64,000 nucleotides of DNA from NCBI RefSeq assembly GCF_964204645.1, contig NC_134027.1, positions 1,972,485-2,036,484 on the forward strand. Reading direction: 5' to 3'. Shown piece after piece: positions 12,001 to 25,000 of this stretch. The DNA comes from Tubulanus polymorphus. Its lineage: Eukaryota; Nemertea; Palaeonemertea; Tubulaniformes; Tubulanidae. The notes beneath the pieces were generated by a model. That model was not told the DNA's origin. It saw only the letters and a list, made by a program, of their open reading frames with translations, and did not search any database. Position 1 is the first letter of the stretch; every line of letters starts with the position of its first letter. A program made the translations under genes and the position numbers.

Positions 12001-12392
12001 TTGGAGATGATATGTTATGCAGTTTTTTTGTATAAACAGAATATCTCAAATCTCTCTTACATTGTCATTTGAATAGTTGATATGATGGAATGCTTCATAT
12101 TTCATGAAATAACCAAGTGTCACTTATGCCCAGTGACTTCGTGAATGTCAAATTAATAGTCTTAAACATTCAGACTAGTCCTAATTGTTGGTGTTTTATG
12201 GATCAAGGTTTACAATTCTGTGTGTAATTTTGTTATTTTCCTATTGATTCAAATTGTATGAATCAGTTGCAGTGGAAATGTTTTTGGCGAATAAAACCTT
12301 GAAATACCTTCCATGATGTAGCATATGTGATATTAAAAGCTAGTAATCTTATATTTTGGATAATCTAAGTCATTAAAAGGCTAATGATAATA

Positions 12393-12547
12393 CCTTGTTT
12401 TTCCTGATCGGCCGGGTCATTTCATAAATCAATGAAATTTGTAATCACTTAATTTCTATCTGCCGCATCTGTTATGGTTAGCTTGATCATGATTTTAAAA
12501 AAAAGTCATGTAAGGTCTAAGGTAGATAGGCGGCCGGCCAGGTAAAC
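12393..12547 (+). mobile_element. Truncated MITE, same family as 28378-28552
   Basis: Aligns by eye with the intact copy at 28378-28552. Shared blocks are ccttgttt, tcggccgggt, ttctatctgcc, tggttagc, tgatcatgattttaaaaaaa and ggtagataggcggcc. The left terminal repeat is present with one mismatch; the right terminal repeat is missing or unrecognisable. Confidence 0.75.
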
Positions 12548-12685
12548 GATTCATTAAATCTTACGCTTTCCAGGGTATTCGGCCAGGTTTATCTCTGGTT
12601 TTAGTGCGGGGAGCCATGCACTCTCACAGTTTAGAGTCCATGGTTGTGTGCTATAGACGTTTCTCTTTTAGAGTCTATGCTTGGA

Positions 12686-12732
12686 CCATGGACGTATAAA
12701 CTCTTAGTTTATAGTTTATACGTCCATGGTTG
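12686..12732. repeat. Hairpin with 17-bp arms
   Basis: The left arm ccatggacgtataaact and its exact reverse complement, agtttatacgtccatgg, flank a short loop. Related half-arms (gagtccatgg, gtctatgc) lie just upstream at 12635-12680. The structure sits inside one copy of the diverged long-period repeat and is absent from the other copies. Confidence 0.75.
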
Positions 12733-13263
12733 GACTGTTTTTGAAATACAGTCCACGTGTTTTAGGAACTTAAGTTATAATTCCTCGAGCACACCTGGCA
12801 TTTCGTATAATTGTTGTATGAGAGTAAATATAATTGTTAGAAACTCTTTGTTTGTTCAGTTAATTAGCTACTGTGAACCAGTCAGTGGTTGTGATGCTAT
12901 GTTCTGCCGATTCTTAAGATTCACTATGCTTAGATTTGCATAAACTAACACGAACTGACTCTGGCAGAAGACTCTTGGTTGCCAGAGACAATTCACATTG
13001 TAGAAAGCTTTACAATTTAAGATATAGAAAAAAACGCAATGAAATGGGAAGAAAACTTCAAATAGATTCAAGGGATTTAGAAATAAAATCTTTATTCCTG
13101 ATTATTAACAATGATAAATCATAAAATATTCTTGATAAAGCATTACATGAATTGAAATATCCAAATATGGTAGAAAAATGTTCTTTAAAAAAGCAATATA
13201 TATGTATATACATCATTTAGTACACAATTAAGTACAGAAGCGGCATGTCATCATTTTAAAGGT

Positions 13264-16200
13264 TTATTCTTTCTTAAGCACTACTACACCGACTGACCCT
13301 GTAATATTTTTCAACTCGTTCGAATTAAAACTGCAAATTATTTCACGCTTGCCGTCATACATCGGTTTCAACGTAACGTTTTTGACGAGCAAAGCACCGG
13401 GTTCTACTGGCGAACTGAAACAAAGACAAGCGTTTAGATCTAAAATATCGAATACCTAGTAGAATATATCATACCTGACGATAATCTACTCTAGCGAGAG
13501 TTCGAAACCGAGTTTGATTTCAATATTAAACAAAGAAAAGTTCTACGCTCAAAGAAAAAACAGTTCGAAAGTTGTTTTTTTTGTGTTTTAATTGAAAAAT
13601 CTTAACTGATTAATTCGACACTGATATTTTCTAGAAACGTTTCTGATATTCAATCCATTTTTAGAATAACAACAAAATAAACAAATTACAGCAGAGCTTT
13701 TTTATCCGTAACTTACAACACGGACAGAGTTAGGATTTCATCAATGGTTACTCAAAAAAGGATATTAAAGAGATGCCTGCATGCCACAATTTATCGATAC
13801 TTACTCGATATTGATGATCAAATCATCACGGATAATCCCTGGAGATTCCACTTCTATAACTCCACCGTGCAGTGGAATCGATAATTTATTCTTGAAACTT
13901 ATTTTAACGTCGAATTCATCGCCGACCTTCGGTGTCTGCTGAGAAGCCTACAAACGGACATCGTATTTTCGCTCTAGTCGTGGCAGAAATTTGAAATTTG
14001 TTCAATACAAATAGAATCGTTACCTCAACCGTCAAATCTTCTTTGTCAATGTCATAAACTTCGTCTTCGACGAAGACGTATCCAGTTTCTTCTACTTTGG
14101 CACAACAGAAAACTTTCATTTCGGCATCGTCATTTAGTTTATTCATATATTCCAGCACCGGTAATTCCATTTTTAAGTGTTTAACTGCAAAATGAGCGAA
14201 ACGTATCCAAATAAGATAGATCGAACCAGAAACATAATAACCACAACATATAATATGATATCTATGTTATCGCAATAGCTCGTTGCAAAAATTACATGAT
14301 AGAAACAGGACATTGACGAAAAGAACCTAAACAGATCCATTAATGATATTCAATCACTAATGACGTTAAGACCTCTTGGAATAAATAGTCTGAGTATGAT
14401 ATCTATTTCTAGAGATTATAAGTAAACAAACCCTCATACGAATTCACAGACACAGTATCCTTCAGCTGTTTGATTCGTTCTCCTGGTAAACCTGTGTAAT
14501 ACGTCGCCGCTACTGACATCGTAATGTTCACAGTTCGTTTATCAGTCGATATATTCTCCATTTTTAACGAGAATGTCATATCACCGTTTGCCGCTTCATC
14601 GTCCTCCAATTCAAATAGGACATCGTTTTTTTCGCCTTCCGGTACGGCCAGTAATTTTTGTTTACTGCTGTGCTGGTACGCTCGTCCCAGAGTTGCCTGT
14701 TCCTCCTCGGAGCCTGCATAAAAAATTTTACAAACGTAACAAACGGGTAAAATCATCACTCAAAATCTTTTAAAACCGCCCATATTCGATTGAATTACGA
14801 TGGCTGTTCGTCAACAGCCTTCACCAAGAACCTTACTGTCTGATGTTACCAGAGTTTGGTAAATCGACGCAGTTCACTGTGGAAACAACCACTTCACGGA
14901 CTAGGTGAACAACAGCCGAAATGTTCACATTCATAATAAACATTCATAATTCTATATAGCATAAGATCAAATTTTTGTGGGACTTCATTATCCATGCAGA
15001 CGACTATAAACTTATCGGATCATTTCTTACCATCTGGAAATTTATATTCCGATGTGATGTCTTGTCGTGAATTGCTGCCCACCGCTTTAGTACTGACACT
15101 TCTACCGACGGCTCGATGGCTTATACGCCTTACCTCCAACGAATAGTCGTCGTATACATCAACAAACCAATGAACTTTATCGCCGTTTACTTCGGCAAAA
15201 ATGAATTTGGTATCGTAACCCACGTATACGTCTCCCTGCTTAATAGCGGTTAATGGTGCCGGTCCACATTGCATAACACCTGCAGTAGAATAGATTGTGA
15301 GAATATTCTGTATGCGATGATAATCTGTAAAATGGTTAGGTAGAATTTTTTACGTACCTTCGGAGAGTTCTTGCGGTGTAGCATCGTGAGCCTGCCAACC
15401 ATCGTAGCCAGGCGGTAAATCTGGTCTTCGAAACCATGATTCGTTCCACACGTGGTAATTCCTAATATCGAAAATACATCAAGGGGCTTAATTTTAAGTA
15501 TTTGTCGTAATACTATCTTTCTTAAAGAAAAATAGGTCTGAAAAATATCTTTATTCCTGAAGAGGACTAGTCGAAATGATGCAGCTCAGGGAAACTTTTC
15601 GGTATCGTTTTTTTTCGTATTCTGGGATTTAATTGTTTCTTATTGTTACAACACGGGCTCAGAATGTTTAATTATGCTAATATATAATAGATCACAACAA
15701 ACTACGATGAATTATCGTTCATTTTATTTACCAGATAGAATCGTTGAGAAACTCCACGGCGTCACCGGAAAATTTATCCCAATGATAATCGATGGACATA
15801 CTTCCGTCGGTATCGTGAGCCGATTTGAAATTCGTCACGCTTCGAGTCGGAATTCCTAAAGCTCGACAAACTATTATCAGAAAAAATGAAGGACACATTA
15901 TTTACTTTGTGATAACGTGATTATTCATTGGCAAGATATATTATATGATAATGTATTACCTGTAGTCATGACGCCGGAAAATACCCAACACTGACCGAAT
16001 TTTACTGCCGATTTTCTTTCCATGTACTGCTTCATAATTTTCACACTTCCGACCCATTTGTACGGAGCTGTTCCTGCATCATATTTCCCGCTCCAATTCC
16101 CAGTCAATATACCACCATCATTATCATTACTATTTACCTGAATTCAGAATTCAGATTTCAATTGAATGAATGCATCGCATGTTAACAATTTGACAGGTAT

Positions 16201-18226
16201 CTTGAATGTCACTCACCAGAGCGGAGAGTACTCGGACCACTAGTGTGGCGTTTCCCTGAGAATGGTCATTGAGATCTGATATTTCTAGAAGATGCATGGC
16301 TGCATTGAGGCAAACCTCTTCAAACTGTAAAGATACGAAATATCATCATGCGTATGTCAGCGGTTATGCGTCCGTAAAGGAATTATTCTTTGAATGTAGC
16401 GGGGTCCAACAGCTATGGAGCGCTCGAAATAGAATCCCACTAAGTGAGTTGACAATTCTAGCCAAATTTCAAATTTGTAGATTCGTAAGAAAAAACCCTT
16501 ATTCGAACCTGTCCAAAGTTCCACGGCATACTGTAGTATCTTCCTTTCTTCGCCCCTTTCCATATACGACCAGTGTCGTTTAAAACATACTCATCCTTTT
16601 CATCGTCGCCTTCCATATAAACCTGGTCATCTGCGTATAAGGGTCACAGGACATTAATGAGAACGAAATGAAGCTTATACAATATTAAGTATATCCTCAA
16701 TTGAAAGAGCACTCACCCTTATTCCATGGATTAAACAGGACGTAAATATCGTCTTCAACTTTGAATCTATAAATGTTCATTTCGTCTGATTTATCCTCGA
16801 ATTTCGTCACGACGTAAATGGACCACGGAGCAACGATACAGATATTCGGTGTCATTACTTCGAGCTTAACGACTTTGCCATCGGTAGAAAAGATCTTTAT
16901 TCCCCAATCTCCGTCTGGTAAGTCATCGGTCGTCTGTACGCGGACAAGAGTTCCTTTCGTCGGCTTCGGACGAGGTCCTTAAGCGAAAAATATTGAAAAT
17001 AACGATGAACCGTGTTACAAGATTAAGAGGCACTAAAATCAAAACTAGCCTAGATTGTATCTCTTACCCGTTACAAATTTCAGGGATATTTTGTCCTTTT
17101 CTGGATTGTATTTTCTATTGAAAGTGACATCTATTTTAAAACTCTGTCCACGTCTTACGATCAGGTTTTTATGCATGTATTTTGAAGTGTTGTGCGCAGC
17201 TCTATTTTCGTTGCGATTCAGATCCACCGATTCCGCTTTCAAAATACCTTCTGTAAAATACAGTGACAAAATGATTGCAGTATTTAGTATTTATTTATTT
17301 CTGTCAAAGTTGTTCACAAACTTGTAATGACAATAAATAAAAGATAATGATACATATGACGGTTTATGCGATTTAGAGATTATGGTCCCTGAGTAGCAAT
17401 TTTCTTCTTTTAAATAATTGATATAAACACTTGCCTAGTTTTATAATGGTGGCAGGAGAGTTGGAAGATAATAAGTTGATAAATTTGAAGACAGATGGAT
17501 GGTGAACCTAGTAGTTCGAAAGAAGATTGCTTCTCAGGGCACTGAGAAGCATCAAGGGCAGTTGTGGGTAGTGCCTAGTGCAATTTGTAAGTATAGCCCG
17601 CATTGTTTCGTGTCCCTCATTAATTCCGAATTGTAAGAATAACCTAATTTTGTAAAGCAGTTGTGAAAAATGAATCACCACCATCATCTTAACATTGAAA
17701 AAGAAGCAAAATTTGATGAATTATCCGTTATCAAGGATATAATAGTTTACCAATTTTTGGTTTCGGTTTATCGGCATCGTTATGACGCGCTCGAACCTCT
17801 TCAGTTATCAGTTCGGCAGGTGCGCGTCTTCTGAAGTGATTGCGAGGAAAATATGAAAATACATTATTCCTTCGATTGTTCCCTGATGAATAGTTGCTGT
17901 AATTTCGACTATCGAATAATCTCCACCTTGAAGAAATGTAGATGTTAAGAACGAGTGTTAATGAAAATGGGAACTACAATGGAGGGTCCAGATTTCGAAA
18001 AAAGGTTTCAACTCAATTATGGTTTCAAAGAGGTTTCAATTAAGTCGATATAGGAATTAATAAAACTGGGGCATGACCTGCCCCAGAACCTTTTTGATTA
18101 TCGTTTTTATAACAACAGAATAAGCGCATAATAGACATTCTCAAATGATACATTTATCACTGAATGAGCGACTTACCAGTCGAACGACGAGGCCGCAGGA
18201 TTTCCAATATAAGCGCGAGTATACAT
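13264..18226 (-). CDS. Transglutaminase (protein-glutamine gamma-glutamyltransferase)
   Basis: Calcium-dependent enzyme forming isopeptide crosslinks between glutamine and lysine side chains. Fourteen exons: 18226-18177, 17926-17751, 17250-17068, 16977-16717, 16630-16509, 16324-16217, 16137-15960, 15855-15732, 15461-15358, 15279-15031, 14713-14432, 14184-14024, 13947-13805 and 13414-13264. They total 2292 bp, 763 aa, in frame. The N-terminal beta-sandwich ([20 protein letters not shown]) is followed by the catalytic core and two C-terminal beta-barrels. By alignment with TG2 the triad is Cys350 (FGQCWVF), His404 (NYHVWNESW) and Asp427 (GWQAHD), all intact. The start, [20 protein letters not shown], gives a ~70-residue basic extension before the domain, as in annulin or hemocyte-type enzymes. 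No signal peptide is seen. Which transglutaminase subtype it is cannot be decided here. Confidence 0.96.
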
Positions 18227-19001
18227 ACTTGTCAATATGAAAACAAAGCAATTTCACATCGAAGGAAGTATGCCTGAATTTAACAGTGTTTTACTTTGCA
18301 ACACGATTAAATTGGTTTCACTGCGAGTGAATTACTAAATGCAGTGAATAGTTTACTTGTCTCGACTGAACGAATACGTGACAACAAGCAGTCGACACAG
18401 TATTGCTTTCCGTCGGTCGTTAATGACACAATTCATGGACCGATATCGACCGTGGCAACCAGTACTGTTTTTATGCGCAAAACCACTCGCACACGCAGTG
18501 CTTTTTATACCGGGTTTGAATTAGAATGGGCCTCTGTCACGCTTTCTGGTCATTGAAAGCGTAAAACCTGAATATACTCTATTAAGTTCACTTGTTGATC
18601 TAAATTTGGCTACGGGTTCATAAAGGTGGGTGCTGGGGAGTCCCGGCCGGCAGCCAGGACATTCGACACGGCGGGTGCCAAAGAAGCAGTATCCAGGCAC
18701 CGAATTTGAAATTTGGATAAGCTCTGAATTTCCACTTTTTAATTTCCAGATACTGATACTGCTAGGAATATAGTAATGGATTTAACACATAAATGCCAAG
18801 AAAAGGTTCCGATGATTGACTCATGACTATTCGGTGCAGTAGGCCTGTACTCCCAAGTCCTATTCCGTTGATTAGGTTCCACATCCGAAACCGTGATATA
18901 CTGTATAACAATTACATCTGCATGACAACAATTTCATGAATTTTGTGATCACCGCGAATTTTAATTGAAATAAGTGATATATATGTGTCAGTGATATCAC
19001 T
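18227..19001. other. Divergent promoter region, transglutaminase / KIF4-like
   Basis: This 775-bp interval separates two head-to-head start codons (18226 on the minus strand, 19002 on the plus strand). It must contain both 5' UTRs and probably both promoters. Apart from the minus-strand TATA candidate, no element can be assigned. No additional coding exon is seen. Confidence 0.6.
18502..18509 (-). promoter_or_regulatory. Candidate TATA box of the transglutaminase gene
   Basis: The minus strand reads tataaaaa here, about 275 bp upstream of the ATG at 18226. It would place a start site near 18475. It is the only good TATA match close to this gene's first coding exon; there is no transcript evidence. 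Confidence 0.4.
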
Positions 19002-22000
19002 ATGTCTGGTGATAAGGTTATACCGGTTAAAGTGGCCGTTCGATGTCGACCACTCATACCAAAAGAAGTATCAGATGGTTGTCAGCAATGTCTCTATTTT
19101 GTCAAAGGTTTGTGCCATAACAAATTGATCGCGTCTCCCTCGGGCCTCACCTTCGCTCTGCAGTCAGACACTGAGTCTGAGAGTGAGACAGAGTCAGTAC
19201 GACAGTATCACTATCAGCTCTTTGGGTGGCACTGACAATCACCACTACTGCAGCAGACTCGTCGAGCAGAGAAGTCAGATGGTGATCCCTAGCCTATGAT
19301 TCCTTGATTCCTATGGCCAGGGACAATTACTTCTTCGGCCCTGTTTCGGTTGGATGCCACTTGCAGAGTCAAGACTGGTGCTCTTGGCATCCTGGTAACT
19401 GGTTGAATGAATTGGATCATGTATGATGTTTTTCCTTCCCCAGACCACTTAAGCCCAGAAGCGGGTTGGGAGAAGGCCAGGGTATATCATATATGTGAAT
19501 GTAGAATGATGACAAGCTTGGAATTAAGCAATTGTAAATGCATTAATAAATTTACTAATCAACAAGTTAAACTAACCCTGTGAGAAAGGGATATCTTTCT
19601 CCAAACTACGCAAAAACCAAGCAACAAAAATGAGAAACATCGATGAGGATCCTTCACAACTGATTATGATAATGATGATTTGATTTAGGAGATATGATAC
19701 CCAAAATGTTTGTGATAATGAGATTCAATTAGAAAATGAGATATATATTATTTTTATGGATGTTTGCTGTTTATATGTGACAATCTGCTTATTGATTTAA
19801 TGAATTTTCAGGAGAACCACAGGTAATTGTTGGTAGTAATCGTCCATTCACGTTTGATTATGCATTCAGCGCTGAAACATCACAGGAAGATGTTTATGAC
19901 TCGGCTGTTAATGGTCTTCTAAGAGGACTTTTCAATGGTTAGTTTACAATTCTCGCTGAAACCTGACGTCACTAGTCTTTGCTCGAAGTAATGATTATGA
20001 TTCTCGTATTTTTTCTAGGGTATAATGCGACTGTATTGGCGTATGGACAAACCGGTAGTGGTAAAACTTATTCAATGGGAAGTAGCTATCATCCTGAAGA
20101 TGCGCCTGATTCTTCTACTCTTGGTATCATTCCTAGAGTTGTGAAGTCATTATTCAAACAAGCTAATGAAGACGTTGACCATGAATTTTCTGTGCGAGTG
20201 TCATTTCTTGAAGTGAGTAATATTCATTTTGCACAGGGTTTGCAGTTTCCATTTTTTTGTGAAACTGCGCCCTGTTTGAAATTTTCGATAAAATGCCACA
20301 ACAAAAATAGAAAAATGTTTGATCCTAAACTTACTTAAACCAGAACAAGTTGTTTTATTTTTATAGTTGTATAATGAAGATATAATAGACCTGTTTGTGC
20401 CAGCTGAGAGACGTGAAACAATGGTGCTTCGTGAAGATCCGATCAATGGTATCAAGGTAACTAGGCAGACCAACTATTTCCATATTATGATCATGTATAC
20501 ATACACAGAGAATAAGTTCTTCATTATTGACAAATTCTAAATAATCTAAATTGCATCTTGATCTACACAAATTGTAATTTGTCATTCAGATTCCGGGGCT
20601 GAAAGAAATGAGCGTGCACAATCTACAAGAAACGATGGATCTATTACGTCAGGGTTCGGTAGGAAGGACGACTGGTGCTACGGCTATGAACAGTCAATCG
20701 AGCAGATCTCATGCTATATTCACTATACACGTCGACCAATTCAACAAACTAGATCAGTAAGACACAGAAACCATAATTAACGTTATACCAACTAGAACTT
20801 AGATAATTTTATGTGCAACATTCATTGTATATAACTTCATTTTCAGGAATGATATTTGGAAGGCTAAATTTCATCTGGTCGACTTGGCTGGTTCTGAAAG
20901 GGTGAAGAAGACAATGGCCACTGGGGATAGATTTAAAGAAGGTGTGCCGAGTAATTCTATCATACAAAATACTCAAGAATAAGATACGGATGCATTAGGC
21001 CTATATTTAATTTGATTCACAGGTGTAAATATTAACAAGGGTTTGCTGATGTTGGGTAACGTAATTAGTGCTTTGGGTTGTGAAAGAGGAAAATCAACTC
21101 ATATTCCATACAGAGATAGTAAACTGACTCGTCTTTTACAAGGTATATTTTAAACTCATTCAACAGTTGCCGGTATATCATATATATATAAATATAGTAA
21201 ACTCACTCGTCTTTTACAAGGTATATTTCAAACTCATTCAACAGTCGCCGGTATATCATATTGTTTTAAAGAAGTATCATGCTGTAAAAATAGCTTAAAA
21301 CAGTAAATTATTATTTTTCCTAAGTACAATTATAAGTTACTGATTGATTTATTGCGTTTTTATGTAGATTCCCTCGGTGGAAACAGTCATACATTGATGA
21401 TTGCCTGTGTAAGTCCAGCAGATAATAACATGGAGGAGACTCTGAACACGCTGCGATACGCCGACAGAGCACGCAAAATCAAGAATAAACCAGTTGTCAA
21501 TCGCGATCCTCAAGCAGCTGAAATTCTTCGCCTGAGACAATTAGTATGTGTTATTTTACTTCCTCAGTCGAATCTTAAACCGGGTGGCCACTTTTATTTG
21601 ACTTGCTTTTTCCCTATTTCCTGACATGCGTGTTGTTTGCCTGACCTGCTAGCTGTGAATCCGATGAAACACAGTCAAATACGTAAGACATAGATGGAAA
21701 CTGTTTGAATTTACGTGCTATTTTGCAATCTAGAAAATTTCCCCGACTTTATCCTAAATTTCTGTTCTTACAAAATTCCCTGACTTTCCCATGATATCAC
21801 TGATTTCCAGGTAAGTGGCCACCCTGTATTAGTCTGTACAGATAGACAGATGTTACTAATACAATAAAATGCCAACAGGTTCAAGAACTACAAATGAGGA
21901 ACATTACTGTAGATTTAAGCTCGAACAGCGAAGTGACTGAGAAACCCGGGACCTCACATTACAGTAGTAATAGTAATCTGGGCAAGTTGAAATCACTAGA

Positions 22001-25000
22001 GGTATGTATAATGATCTTCAGTGATTCTTGGCAAATTGCAAAAATTGATATTATCTCACAAATGATTTTCTAATGTTTAGGAAGAGAATATGAAGTTGTC
22101 TCATGAACTTCAGTTAGCCGTCGCACAGAATGCGGTCATGTGTGAAAAAGTGATAAATCTCGAGATGACACGCGACACTTTAAACGAAAAGATAAAGAGT
22201 TTAAGAAACCAAGCTCAGTACGTATAAAACTTTTATTAATTCAATCTATGAAGCTTGTGTATAAAAGATAATATTGATGATTTAACAACGAAAATCTGTT
22301 ACCAGAACAGATTTACACTGTTTCGATAGGGGAACTATTCAACCAATCTTCATGGATGTATTTATTTCATTTTTTTATATGTACATGGCTCAATTTATAT
22401 CTGTATTATTCCAAACTCAAACCATACTCTAAACCTAAACTGTGGGAAATTGATTGAGATATTTATGACTATTTTAGGGTGGATATTCATGCCCTGAATT
22501 CATCATTGATAAACGGTGATACGACACAAATGAATGAACAACTAGAACGAATAAAAGGAATCCAAACTCAGATTAGTGAATTACAGGTTGGAAACATATG
22601 TCTTCTAAAAGAAACCAATTTTTACTCGCATTATAAATTTCATGTATTATTTCGTTTTGAACTATTGTAGAATACTTCAGTGCCTGAAATAAAATTGACA
22701 GATGAAACTATGAATGACCAGGTAAATTGTTGTTGATACTGTAGACTCTGTTTACCTGGGGTATCGTGAAAGCAAGGAATTATCTCTGAATCAAACAAAT
22801 TCCAGGGCGGTCGGAGCGAGAATGAGCCAGCATCGCAACATACATCATACCTAGATTGTCAGGGGCACGGGTTAATCGGCAATCTACTGTCAATCATTGA
22901 ATAAATGTTATTTGTCCCAATGATGTTATTCGTTCTATCTTTTTCAGATAAGTCATAATTACACTGTTAGTGACTCTAAAAACCATGCTTTGAGACAAGC
23001 AGAACTATCGCGAAAACTTCAAGAACTTAATAAACTGTTAGCTACGAAACAAGAACTGGCTGATCAAATATCTTTGAACGATAGTCATATGGATGATATG
23101 AGAACTAAGTATGAGGTGTGTACTGTATCGATGTCAGTAAATATGAAACAATCTTAATTGTATCCGTAGATGAATAATGTATTAGTTTAATTACTAGGAA
23201 ACTATGAAACAATTGGAGGAGAATGTAACAAAGTTGCAAGCTGAAAAGGTCCAACTGGAGTTTGAACTAAAGCAGGCAAAAGCAAATACATCATCAAACA
23301 AGTAAATATCACTATTCTGACCAATGCCATTCAATTAATACCAATACCTAAGACATGTTGTTTAATTTCATTCATAGGGTTGCTGAAAACCGTCGAAAAA
23401 GACTTCAAGAGCTCGAAGCAGAACTTCAAAAGTTGCGTAAAAAGATAGCGGAACAAAATAAGCTCGTAAAAATGAAAGAACAATCAGATAAACAAGTTAA
23501 AAAGCTTGATATCGATATCAAAGTATGTGCGCGCCACCAAATTTCAAGATTCTGAATTTCTGATAAACTTTGCATCATTTTCTGACTGTATTTACGGTAA
23601 TTATTTCTACTTTTATTACAAAAGGGCTTAAAAGTGCATAGAGTTAAATTGATGAAACAAATGAAAGAAGAGGGCGATAATTTCCGCAAATGGAAACAAG
23701 AAAAAGATAGAGAAGTGATGCAACTCAAAGCGAAAGTATATCGTGAAGTTCTTATAATGTTTATCTGCTCAAACTGTGTCTCTTGTGAATCGTTATATTA
23801 GTTTAAGCGGTACGTGTCGTTTCAGGATAGAAAACGTGAATATCAGATCGCGAAGTTAGTTCAACGAAATGAACAACAGAAGAAAGTGTTGCAACGTAAA
23901 TCAGAAGAAGTTCGTACTCTTTGACTGTTGATGTTATCTTCTGGTTCATGTGTGCTTCAACATAGTGTAAATATATTGCATGCGCTTTTAATGTTTTTTT
24001 TTCTAGGCAGCTGCTGCCAATAGGAGACTAAAAGAGGCTTTGAATAAACAGCAGCGCACTCTTGAGGAGAAACGATCAACTAAATCCGAGGCCGGTAGTA
24101 TTGGTACTAGAATAAGGGTATGTATTTACTTCTAGCGCAAAGACTAAGAAATAATATCAACCATTTAGGACATTTTTCACTGAAAATGAATGATTGATAT
24201 TATTTCAGAAATGGCTGAATGAAGAGATCGAGGTTTTAGTGAGCGTTGAAGAGGCACAACATCATTTGAATGAATTACGAGAAGATCGTAAAGAATTAAC
24301 GAATCAGTTGCAGGCACTGAATGAAAGACAAGATACAATAAACACAGAACCACCACCTTCTAAAGTATTCTCTCTTGCTACTGTTAACTGTATGATGAGA
24401 AAATCCATCTTTCCAGTTACTTATTTGGTTGAATTTGTTGCAGAGAAAAACTATTGATGGAAGAAATGAACACGGACAGTCTAATGATAATAATATCGGC
24501 AAACAAATAACTGATATCAAACAAGACATTGATCTCAGGTAAGCTCTATCAAACTTGCCTTCATGTAGTAAATTGAATTAGAAATACAATTAGGGACTAA
24601 AAAGACGTATTTGATTCGTGAGTGAGCAAAGTTGCATCTCAATTCTGAATTACTTTTTCAGAAATGCTCAAATACAAGATTTACAGCAAAAAATCCTCGA
24701 TGCTGATCAAGGTACTGCCTGCAGGAGGAAACTCTGTCATTCTCTGATGTTTAGTATTTATATCATTTTATGTTCTCTTTAATCAAAGATGATGATAAAA
24801 ATAAGTCGCGTTGGTCAAATGTGAATTCAATGCTCGAGGCAAAATGTGCGATGAAGCATCTTCTTCAAAATGTAAGTGTCCAGTAAGATCTCGATGACTG
24901 CTTAAAGAAACTGCGAAGAATCGATTAAAACTTCCTTGGTTTTTAGTGTGTAACAACAACTGGAGAAAACGCCAGATTAAAAAGCCAAATAGCTAATCTC

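Larger units (their letters stand above)
9086..13263. other. Gene-free AT-rich interval with diverged long-period repeats
   Basis: No credible coding exon was found on either strand. Diverged segments resembling one another recur at about 10930-11190, 11668-11880, 11885-12030 and 12550-12850. Shared pieces include gataatgtttgaaaatct, tctagttatcttgtaaaa-like text, ctttccag and gataattcct. This looks like an old tandem or dispersed repeat with a period of roughly 700-900 bp. A partial MITE (12393-12547) and a hairpin (12686-12732) lie inside it. Confidence 0.55.

Noticed and set aside
14524-14773. Plus-strand frames across 14.5-14.8 kb
   Set aside because: They are antisense to the transglutaminase exon 14432-14713.
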